A stretch of DNA of 64,000 bases from Ctenosaura bakeri. Taxonomy: Eukaryota; Chordata; Lepidosauria; Squamata; Iguanidae. How positions within the stretch are numbered: the stretch's first letter is position 1; each line of letters begins with the position of its first letter. Below, piece after piece: positions 43,101 to 55,100 of this stretch. Position numbers and translations under genes: made by a program. The stretch lies in the NCBI GenBank assembly GCA_948474755.1, contig CAOLHI010000078.1, forward strand, positions 930,001-994,000, in the 5' to 3' direction. A model generated the notes under the pieces. That model was not told the DNA's origin. It worked only from the letters and a program-made list of their open reading frames with translations, and ran no database searches.

Positions 43101-46100
43101 AGGAAAGACAAGCTGATACTTCATGCACTTTCTTGAAGTGCAAATATTACAGAGTCAAAGGTGGAGCGGATGCAAGTGATTTTATCTGTTAACGTTTAAT
43201 TTAATTTATAACTATCTTGTCTCCCAATATGGGAATCACAGTAGATAATAGTATAGGTCATAACATGGAACGCATACAGGAATGATGGAGAAAAAAAATC
43301 CTTCTTCAATAGCACTCTGTTCTAGCTCAGGCTCTAAAATGTACAGCTAAACTGTGTTCAGATACAGCTTGAATCTTCTTTTGAATTCAAGATATAACCC
43401 ATGCAGCTTCATAGCTTGGAGATTCTGGCTGACTGAAGGAGAGCTTCTTAATAACAAGAAATCAATGGATCAGATTCAGATTTAGATGTACACAATTCAG
43501 CTTGCTGAAGTACACCTCTCCTCCTCATATTCCCCCTGGCATCCTTTGCATCCCCTGAAAATTTTTTTAAAAAGAGGATTAGAGGACTCTGATGAACTGG
43601 GTGAGCTGTGGTAAGGACTCAGAGGGGTATCCTGTTACCGCAGTTTCTAGCCCGGACTTGTGGGATATTAGATATCATTTTGATATCAATAATTTGGCCT
43701 ACTATACCCCTTTTCCCTCCATGTGCTTGTGAGACCCCTGAACAAGCTCGCATACAGGCACGGCCGCTAATCACTGTAATATTCCAAACAAATACAGGCA
43801 GGCCAGAAATAGCCCACCCACTGCTTCAGGAGACCTCAAGGCAAGTACCACATTATGAATGCATGCTACTTACAAAGAACTCCCTGCCCCGAGCAGGCAG
43901 CTTGACTAGCCGAATACTCAAATGTCAAGCACTCCGCGTTTGCATACTAGCTACTCTAAATACTGACCTTTTGGAAGCTTTGTCTCCAGTCCCAAACTCA
44001 TTGTTGTCCCCAAGAACGGACTAGCCTACGGCCACATTTTCCCCTATAAGAACCCCTGACTTCGAGCACTTCTTTGGATTGCTTGGATTGTTCCTCGCTT
44101 CCATTCCGCCTTGCTGCTTCTTCTTCGGTGAGCCTTCCCCTCAGCTCCACGTGCTGAGAAACTCCATTTCCACGAACTTCTTCTTCAGACTACCTGGGCT
44201 TGAGGACAGGTGTAGTATTTCCCATACCAAAACCTCCTCTCAAAATCCCTCAATTCTACTCCAATCTTTATTTCTATAGTTCTCTGTGTGAGTGTGTTGC
44301 ATACACTTGTTTGGATTTATTTTAATAAAAACAACAACAATTTTTTTTTAAAAAAAATTATCACCCGGTCAACCTGACATCAGTACCCGGAAAGATCCTG
44401 GAGCAGATCATTAAGCAGTCAGTTTCTAATCATTTAGAAAGCAACGCGGTAATCACGAGAAGTCAACATGGATTTCTCAAAAATAAGTCATGCCAGACTA
44501 ATCTTATCTCTTTTTATGATAGAGTTACTAGCTTGATAGATGAAGGGAATGCTGTGGATGTAGCATATCTCGATTTCAGTAAGGCCTTTGACAAAGTTCC
44601 CCATGACATTCTTGCAAAGAAGCTAGTAAAATGTGGGCTGGACAGGGCTACTGTTAGTTGGATTTGTAATTGGTTGACCGACCGAACCCAAAGGGTGATC
44701 ACGAATGGCTGCTTTTCATCCTGGAGAGAAGTGACTAGTGGGGTGCCACAGGGTTCTGTCCTGGGCCCAGTGCTGTTCAACATTTTTATCAATGACTTGG
44801 ATGAAGGAATAGAGGGCATGCTCATCAAATTTGCAGATGATACCAAATTGGGAGGGGTTGCTAATATGCCAGAGGACAGGATCAAAATTCAAAATGACCT
44901 GGATAGATTGAAGAGCTGGGCCAAGGCGAACAAAATGAAGTTCAACAGACAGAAGTGTAAGATCCTACACTTAGGTACAAAAAATGGAATACAGAAATAT
45001 AGGATGGGGGACACGTGACTGGATAGCAGTACGTGTGAAAGGGATCTAGGAGTCTTCATAGACCACAAGCTGAACATGAGTCAGCAGTGTGATGTGGCAG
45101 ACAAGAAAGCCAATGCAATTCTTGGCTGCATCAATAGGAGTATGGTGTCTAGATCGAGGGAGGTACTGTTACCACTCTACTCTGCTTTGGTTAGACCTCA
45201 TCTTGAATACTGTGTCCAGTTCTGGGCACCCCAATTCAAGAAGGATATTGACAAGCTGGAGCAAGTCCAGAGGATGGCGACCAAAATGGTGAGAGGCCTG
45301 GAAGCCATGCCCTATGAGGATAGACTTAGAGAGCTGGGTATGTTTAGTCTGCAGAAGAGAAGGTTAAGAGGGGACATGATAGCCATGTTTAAATATTTGA
45401 AGGGTTGCCACGTAGAGGAAGGAGAGGGCTTGTTTTCTGCTGCTCCAGAGACCAGGACAAGGAGCAATGGATTCAAGCTGCAGGAAAGGAGATTCCACCT
45501 GAACCTCAGGAAGAACTTCCTGACAGTCAGGGCTGTCCGGCAGTGGAATATGCTGCCTTGGAGTGTAGTGGAGTCTCCTTCCTTGGAGGTATTTAAGCAG
45601 AGGCTTGATGGCCATCTGTCGGGATTGCTTTGAGGGTGTTCCTGCATGGCAGGGGGTTGGACTGGATGGCCTGTGTGGTCTCTTCCAACTCTAGATTTCT
45701 ATGATTCTATGATTCTATGAACAATTATTATTTTACTTTTGTTTGCTCCTTGACTCGGCCTGACCCTGTAAACATAGGGTTAAAGATCTCGCTACATTAC
45801 CCTGCCTCTTGTATTGCTAGCTTGTGCTCCTTGCTAATTCCCCCAACTTAGTGATATTTGGAGCGCACTTAGGTGTCCCTCCCAGGACCCCCAGAAATCA
45901 GGATAACAGTCCCCTTGGATCCAACCCAACAGATATAAACCGATTTGTATCTGCAGTTGCCAAACTTTGCCAAATATCTTTTTAAAGACAGAGGTGACAG
46001 TCTGAGGCCATTTCTGCACAATGTCATTATGATGCTATAGCAGCAGGTTGTTACTGGTCCAAGAGCCGTGCTTCTGCACAATGTCATCACTACCCAGCTG

Positions 46101-49100
46101 CTACCCCATCCCCAAGCATCACCAAATTGCCATATTCTATTTTCGGAAAAAATTTGTTAAGAGCCTCCTATAGTGCTTCAATCGCTTCAGCTATGTATAG
46201 TGCTTGATTGCACTTTCTGACAGACCCAGCAGTGGGTGGACTGTGGCCATGCCCAGCTTGTCCCTCCCCCAGTGACTCCCATGGCATGGTAACTTTCCAT
46301 CACCTCTCCCTGTTTATTTTAAATGTCTCCTTTGAGTCAAAACTTTTTATTTTTTAATACATTTTTAAACACTATAAGGCAAAAGTGCAATAGTGTACTG
46401 GCGTGCTGTTACAACATTGCTATGTTAGTACAGCGTCCAAACAAAACAAAACAAAAAATCACCTCCCAATCAGAGGCAGTGGGGCAAGGGCAGTGGTCAA
46501 GGATGCTGTAATGTGGGAGGAACACCAATGGCAATACCGCTACCCATCTACTTAAGGGGGAAGGGTGTGGAAAAGAGTGTCCCTAACCCGACAGCATCAC
46601 ATAAATAGTGATGCTGCCACTATAACACTATAATGGACTAATGGCTTCTAGTGTGGAAATGGCCTGAGTCTTTCTCTTACATCCATCCAAACAAACTCTT
46701 CTGCTTACTCTAGAGCAGGGATGGGCAAACCTCAGACTTCCAGGATCTACTTTGTGTTATTACCAAAACAGCAGTTCAGAGCAAATACAGACCAACTAGA
46801 GTGAACAGCAGGGTGTTCTTGAGCCAACAGAACAAGAATCTGTTTCTTACTTTAGGATGAAGCAGTACCCTTACTCAAAACCCCCACCTATTTTCCTTCC
46901 CAGGTTTTCTTTCTTTCAGTATCACAAAGTAGTACTGTTGTTGCTTTTAGTTTAAAAGGGGACAAGGGGATCAGAAACCTTTCCAGGCCTAGCACCAGTC
47001 TATTTTCTGCCTACTTCTGCACCAGAATGTGCAGGGGAGAGGCAGACTGACAGCTGCTACCATCTTCAGCTTGTACACATCAAGTTTCTTGCATGCAAAC
47101 AAATACAGGCATACTGCTTAGTCATCCAGACAAAAGAAATTGGAGAATCTAGCTCTCAGTTTCAAAAAAATGAATTCATGCACCTCGCTCACCAGTCAAA
47201 GGTGTCACTTGCACTCAAGACTAGAGAGACAGTTCCCAGTTTAAGGGAATTAAATGTAAACAGAGTCTTCCCTGCCCACCCTGTGTATACAGTTCTTTTG
47301 TGCCACTGTAACATTTTTAGGTTTTAGACTCTAGTAAACCCCAGAAAACCCCATGATAGGTTTGCCTTAGGGTCACTATAACTCAGAAATGGTTTGAAGG
47401 CACACAATAACAAAACCAGTGACTTTAAGTTACTGTGTTCAGCTGTTTGGACAAACTACATCTTCTTTCAGTCCAATTAGTTTAATGCGGATTTTAGAAC
47501 AGTTACACTCATATTTTCAGCCTGAGAGAAATGAATGATGATAAACAGCTTCACCTTAAAAAAACACAACTGTTCCAAAATATAGAATGGAGACTAGTTC
47601 TCAATGAAATTGATTCCAGGACTCTCTAATTCCAAAAGGGAGGACTGTGACCGAAATAAAAAAAAAAGAACAAAAAGTTTGCTATTGCTGTTATTGCTGC
47701 TAAATATTTCACACTTTGAGACTCCAAAATGTTGCACCAACATTAGCAGAACTTAAAAATAGGTCAGTGATTACAGCAGAGGCAGCTTAGAAGGGAAAGC
47801 TGACAAACGACACTTCTACTAAGCCAAAGACTTTTAATTGCAAACATGCTTATAGGGCTGTGAAATACATTGCCAAAGGTTCTATTGGGTTGTGATTGGC
47901 TTTGTTTACCAATGAAAGAAAGTGAATCATATTGATCTCCTGCTTCTGTCTTCCAAATCTGACTGAATATACTTAGCACTTCAAAGTAATTTGGCTCATC
48001 AACAATCACGGAATGGCTGTTATAAAATATTAAGAAGGCATTCAGTGTTATTTTGGTTTAAGCAACTGCTTCCTTAATAATTTATTGTAAGTAAATAATA
48101 AGTGATTGCATAACTCAGTAAAAGTAATGCTAAGTAATTGAGGTTGGTCAGCCTCAAAGCTCTTATGCCTCACACCAATGGGAAAGATCCACAAATTGTA
48201 GTTAATTTGTTTATGCCATTTTCTTTTGGCATTGGCAACCACATTTGAGTGGAGTCAGTCAGGTGCATATCTACATAGGCCAGGAATAGCAAAGCTCTTT
48301 GGACTTCAACTCACAGTAGCACCAGACAGCAAGGATAATTGTAAGAGACTGTGGAAGTTGTAGTGCCAAACATCTAGAGAACCAAAGGTTTCCCACCTCT
48401 AACTTGCTAAACATACATTCCTCTCCTAGGTCAAAGGAGAAGAGGGGTCTTGTTTTGAACATCAACAGAGTTTGGAGCATTTCTGACCCAATACAAGGTC
48501 AGAGATGAGTCTGGTCTCAGGAGGACCAGCACAACTGGTAATGTCAGTGGCTGCTACAGTTTCTAATGCCCCTTCAGAATTAGCAGAACAAGTTACACTC
48601 AGTGATTCTAGCAATTGCTATAGCCACTAACCACTAACCTAACACTATTGCTGTTACCAATTAGGCAACTGCTAGATTTACCAAGAGGCACTGATGGCTG
48701 AGGGATTCTGGGAGCTGTAGCCCAGAAAAAAAGCATTACCACACTGAAGCACTTCTGAAATAACAGGTGCTGTTCATTGCTGGTATCCCATTATGAGGCT
48801 GCATGGCATCTTGCCACAATTCACATGACTTATTTCATGCCTTTCCCCCATTTGCTGCTGCCCTTCCCTCTTTCTTGGAGTCCTTCCTCTCCAAATTTTA
48901 AGGCCGGGGTCAAGCTCAAAATTCAGTGCTCTGCCTTCCACCAATGCAACCCCACCCCAGTTTTTGAAGTAAAGCTCTTGTGGAGATGCCAGAGAGGGAA
49001 GGGTCACTCTATACTGCTATATTGGAGAGAAGATATCTGGTCCCCAGTTCATAGATATTGCAAGATGTATACCACTCTATTACCTTCACTTTGCACAGCA

Positions 49101-52100
49101 GTAGGTGATGGAAGTGTGCAGCCAGATAGCTGAAGGGAGTTCCTTAAATAACAATCTCTTAGCTGACTATTACAGACACCTACATGATGTGTGTGTGTGT
49201 GTTTATACACTGCTGCCTGCAGAATTTATAAAAGTCACCACTGGATATAAGATAAGGTGTACCTATTAGAGTACTTACTATACTAAAGGATTAAGCAAAA
49301 TAAATATTTTTAATGAATGATGTAATTTTAAGATGTGATTATATATGTTTTTTCAGCCCCCCCCCCAAAGGGTTTAGAATATATATCAGGCTGAAACACT
49401 CTGGGCTTTTTTTTAAACCAGCACTGGAAACAGCTTTGTGGTCTCTCTTCATATTGTTTGACATCAGATGTCTTTCTTGTCTTTTTACTACTCTTCAGCA
49501 ATATGAACTGAAATGTATTTTCTTAAAGCACATAGATATCACCCATTTTTCAAATGATGCATATTGACCAGCTGGCTATTCAACTTCTACATTAACTTAC
49601 TTTCTTTAACTGGGTAATCCATGTAGACAACATCAAAATTGGCAAATTTCTCATCTTTTGCTATTTCTTTCAGAACATTGGAAAGCTGTGAAGCTCTCTG
49701 GGAAAAAAGAAAAGAAAACCATAATAAATATGTGTGTTATTTTACTGCTAAGTGAACTCATATCCTTCCCTTTTTGACCAGAGTTCAGATCATCTTACAA
49801 CAATATAAACAGTAAAACAGCACCTGAGCTTTGTTTGTTACAGTCCTTCAGCTTCTGTGCAGGGAAATAGTAGTAACATTCAAGATGCCTCTTATATATC
49901 AGCTCAGAAAAATGAACCTTTCTCTCTACAAAACAATTGGTCTATAAAACCTTGGGCAATTTGCTATCAAAAATATTGGTGCAATATATCACAGCTTGGA
50001 AACGTTACTAGGAGTTGCAATCCAGAAAAGTAACTTTTCAAAACTCTGGCAAAAACCAAGTTCAGATGTTTTATATGACAAACAGGGAACTGCAAGAATC
50101 AATCTTCAAAACAAGCTTAACAATGGTAAGTATTCAGTTCCCAGGGCCTGAGGATTCATTTCTGATGAATGGATTGGAATCCACAAAAACCTATGCTGCA
50201 AAACTCATTTTTTTTCAATTAATCTCAAGGGTACTACAGGATTCCTTCATATCTTTTTATGCTAAAATAAAATAAAATAGGAGGATAAATACAAAAAGTG
50301 AATGTTGGGCCATTTCTGCACTGCACTGTTATAGTGGTCTTATTACACTTTCAACAGCCTCTGGAATTCTGGGGTTTGTAGTTTACTGAGGCCAAAGAGC
50401 TCTCTGGTCGAGAATTCTAAATGCCCCTCCCTAAACTGCAAACCCCAGGATTCCACAGGACGTTGAAGGTGGGATTCCTAGTATATTTAATTTTAACCTG
50501 AAATGCATTAAAAATTCTACAAAAAGTCCAATTACTCTTTTTAAACACAGGAATATCCATGTAATAATTTTTATATTAAATGTACCTCTGAAGTCAAGTC
50601 CCTAAGCGTGCTGTTTGAAGACATCCAGCCACTGCATGGACTGACCTGTGTGGAAAACATTGTTTTAACAGTTGTGTGTAATTGTGTGGAAATGGGTGAG
50701 AGAGAACGACCTCAGGTGAATAGTTGGACATAATAATGAAAACCTGACGATGATTAGACATTTAGACACTGGAAGAGCTTTTCACATCTTGTTATACTTT
50801 ACACCTTTATACAGAAAATATAAAGTGAATGGAGACAATGTAGATGGCTAATGATATTCAGGAAACAATTGCTCCTAACACAGATAACACATCTAAACAA
50901 CAATTGTCTATTACTCTTTTGTAATTAATAAGTGCCATGCCCTATTCCTATCAAAATCAAGGCAACCTAGGCAGATTTTGGTGTCCAAAACTAAATGGTT
51001 CCCTCTCCGTCTTAATGCCCTTGGGATGCTATTAAATCCGCACTTTGATGCTTATTGAGTCTCACGATAAGATGGTGGGGAAGAACCAGATATAAAAACA
51101 TTTCCTTCTACTGCTATGACGTCAAAAAACCTGTGCTCTACAACATTGTGTGTTGTGGAAAGAGCCAGCCATAGCTGAACATATTGTGATTAACGCCAAT
51201 ATCTTAAAACTGTTAAAAATGCTTGTATGTTTATGTATTGCTTACTTCACCATTCTTTAAAAGATTTTTGTGAAATTCCGTGTCACACAAACATTCACAC
51301 CAAAAAATGTCAATTTAACAGACAGTGTCACCTTTGACTGTTTTTCATCATTTTCCCAAAATATAATTGCATGGAACATCTGGACATCTTACCTGAAGAC
51401 AGCTAAGAAATGAATAAAACTGTCCATATGTGACATCTTTGTTCAATTGGCCTGGAAAATAGAAATGTTTTCAAATGTGACAATGATGAAACCTATTATG
51501 ATTCTTGCAGGAAATGAAACCCAATAAGAAAGGTAGATGACAGGTGGATCGACACTGCACAATTACAGCATGTTTACTGCCACCTCCCATCCTAATGGGA
51601 TCTGTAGTTTGATGAGGCACCCTGCTAAAAAGCTCTAGTCTACTCCTCTGAACTCACATTAGAACTCTCTAGCAAAAAGTTCTAAGTACTTCACCAAATT
51701 ACAAATCCCAGGATTCCAGAAAATGGAGCCATGGCAGTTAAAGGGGTATCAGACTTCATATTGGGCACAACCAAGCACATGCACTTGCCAGGCAGTCTTC
51801 CAACTGTCCCTCTGGCAACTTCCTCTTGCTGTCGCTAGTCACTTGTTGGCCAGAATTGGCCATTTTGATGATGATCACATACACACTACCAGTGATGTAG
51901 AATCAAGTTGATTGATGTGGACTCAAGTCAGACTTAAGTCGACTTGACTTGGCAAAAATTACACACTGACTCAATTCGACTTGACTTTTTTAGTGACTGT
52001 CTTGACCTTACAACTTACTAGCCACATTATGATCTGTCTCAAGCCCAAAGTGTAGACACATTTCTCAGAAGGAACAGCAAATGGGCTAGGCAACAGGCTT

Positions 52101-55100
52101 GCGGTGGTTTTGAGGTCTGCTCGGCAGCCTGTCCCTGCTACATACAGGAGGAGCTTTTGAAAACTTTTCCTAAGAGCAGAAGGCAAGACTTGCAGCCATA
52201 GTGCAGGGTGGGCATCTCAGAGGGGAATAGAAAATGTGTTAGGCAATGGGCTTAAGGAGGAGGGATCCTTCCTCCTAAAGGTTTTGGAGCTGCAGTAATG
52301 GGGAGTAAGAAGGATACTATTCCCCACTTCTGAAAAAGCCTTTGCAAATGGAGAGTAAGAAGGATCCTACTCCCCATTTCTGAAGCTGTAGATGGCAAAA
52401 TCACAAATGTGCAGGGCTAACTCTGCTTAAATTGTTAAAACTGACATTCATAGAATCATAGAATCATAGAAATGTAGAATTGGAAGAGACCACAGGGGCC
52501 ATCCAGTCCAACCCCCTGCCATGCAGGAACACCCTCAAAGAACTCCCGACAGATGACCATCAAGCCTCTGCTTAAAAACCTCCAAGGAAGGAGACTACAC
52601 TACACTCCAAGGCAGCATATTCTACTGCCGGACAACCCTGACTGTCAGGTAGTCCTTCCTGAGCTTCAGGTGGAATCTCCTTTCCTGCGGCTTGAATCCA
52701 TTGCTCCTTGTCCTGGTCTCTGGAGCAGCAGAAAACAAGCCCTCTCCCTCCTCTACATGGCATCCCTTCAAATATTTAAACATGGCTATCATGTCCCCTC
52801 TTAACCTTGTTACCTATGTAAGCGAATCCACAAAGAAACTCCCATACATCTGCATTACACGGATGTTGAGTCCAAACAGTAGGGCAACAGTAGGGCAACC
52901 AACCACTTTATTTGACTCTGTCCAGAATGTTGGGGTATAAAGTTGGCTCCCAGACTTGAGGTGTGACTTGAGACTTGACTTGAAAGTATCTTGCAAGGAC
53001 TTGAGACTTGACTTGAGATTTGGAGTAAAAGACTTACATACATCACTGCACACTAAAGTCCTCATGGTCTGTGCACAGGGAGTAAGGGAAAAACAGGTAT
53101 AGAGCAAAGCAGTGAATGGCAGTTTCTGGCTCTTTGGATAGAAGGTTTCAGTAAAAATCTGAAGTATTTTGAAAGTTGTAACTAAAACTTGTGTATGCAG
53201 CCTAGTGTTTATTTCCCAGTGTAACTATAATGATTTGGAAAAAATAATATTATCTACAATAGTCCTGAAGTATGGATTAATAAGGATTTAAACTAGTTTT
53301 CTTTGGTCCCATTCACATGTTACCTATGCAAGTTAATCCACAAAGAAACTCCCATACATCTGTATTACACGGATGTTGAGTCCAAACAGTAGGGCAACCA
53401 ACCACAATATGCTCTAATGGTACCCAGCAGTATCCTCCTCCTTTCTTATCTCATCTAATCAAAGTAACAATATACTTTCTTCTAGGGCCATATCATTTTG
53501 AAAAAGGAAAGAAACCAACACAATTATGCAGCAATTTCAGCAACCAGGCAACTCTTTCAAAGGATGCTGATTTGCATCTTATGGCCATGGGCGAGCTTTC
53601 CTTCAAATCACAGGTGTTTTGTTTTTGTTTTATGTCTTCATCATTACATGACAGTAAGTTCAGGTTTCCAAAGTAGCATTTGTCTCATACCCAAAGTACA
53701 GATTGTTTTTCGGTTACCCTACATGTATACACCTTTCCTTCTCTCCTCTACTCCTCTACAATGAGCTGGCAAGAGGATTGAATCACAGAATAGCCAGTTC
53801 AGATCCCAAGGGTGAATGACTGATGCTTTAGCCATTAACAAGCCTTTCACTCTCCAAAACAAATGTAGCCATTTCACATCAAGAAGAAAGATTGAAGATG
53901 ACTGTGTACAATCATGGTTTTTGCTCTTTATACCTCAGATAGACTGGCTCTAAAGTGGAAATAATATCTTCTGTCACAGAGGGAATCATTACCCCTTCTG
54001 TGTAGGTGACTTGAATTCAAGTGCTGTTCAATACACAACAGCTTTCCTATAATATGTTTCATATGGGCCAGGGTGATGGGAGTGGATTGTTATTTGTTCA
54101 TTCTCATAAGGTAAATCATAGAATCATACAATCATAGAAATGTAGAGTTGGAAGAGACCACACGGGCCATCCAGACTAACCCGCTGCCATGCAGGAACAC
54201 CCTCAAAGCACTCCTGACAGATGGCCACCCAGCCTCTGCTTAAAAAACCTCCAAAGAAGGAGACTCCACTACACCCCAAGGCAGCATATTCTACTGCTGG
54301 ACAGCCCTGACCGTCAGAAAGTTCTTCCTGAGGTTCAGGTGGAATCTTCTTTCCTGCAGCTTGAATCCATTGCTCCTTGTCCTGGGACGTTTTCGCATCT
54401 TACCTTCTCCTGCGACAGGGGAGGCCATCTCGCGTGAGAAGCCTCTTTCACGACGCTGCTGCTTCCCCCTTCTTCCTTCCGCAGGGCGCTTCGTGATGAC
54501 GTGACCGTCACACGAGCGCCCCGCCCCTTCCTTCCACAGGGCACTGTGGGAGCTGTAGGCTCCATGGGGAAAGGAAGCGCTTCCTGGCCAGCTCGCTGAC
54601 GCACCGCACGGAGGTAAGTGTGCGAGCGCAGCACGAGCATTGCGCGAGCGGGGGCTATTTTCAGCTTCAAGCCGAAAATCAAAAAATACGCCCCCGCCCC
54701 ACTTCAGCCTTGTAAGCGCCGCGCAAGTGGGAGTGCGTCGTGCGCAGCGGCGCTCCCATTTGCACGGTGCTCAATGGTGCTCGCGCAAAAAAAAGAAACG
54801 TGCGAAAAGGGATTTGGTCTCTGGAGCAGCAGAAAACAAACCCTCTCCTTCCTCTACATGGCATCCCTTCAAATATTTAAACATGGCTATCATGGCCCCT
54901 CTTAATCTTCTCTTCTGCAGACTAAACATGCCCGGCTCTCTAAGTCTATCCTATTAGGGCATGGCTTCCAGGCCTCTCATCATTTTGGTCGCCCTCCTCT
55001 GGACTTGCTCCAGCTTGACCATGTCCTTCTTGAATTGGGGTGCCCAGAACTGGACACAATATTCAAGATGAGGTCTAACCAAAGCAGAGTAGAGCGGTAC

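Larger units (their letters stand above)
43590..45800 (+). mobile_element. LTR-like segment (putative solo LTR) split by CR1
   Basis: The GC-richer block at about 43590-44345 has a TATA-like CCCCTATAAGAACCC at 44041-44055 and an AATAAA at 44324-44329, an arrangement like an LTR U3-R. After the CR1 insertion, the pyrimidine-rich TTTGCTCCTTGACTCGGCC (45739 on) could be the rest of R-U5. No internal retroviral genes, primer-binding site or second LTR are seen, and I could not fix TG/CA ends or target duplications. It could be another repeat class. Confidence 0.4.

Noticed and set aside
43608..44024. 138-residue + strand open frame
   Set aside because: It lies in the LTR-like non-coding block upstream of its TATA-like motif and shows no known domain.
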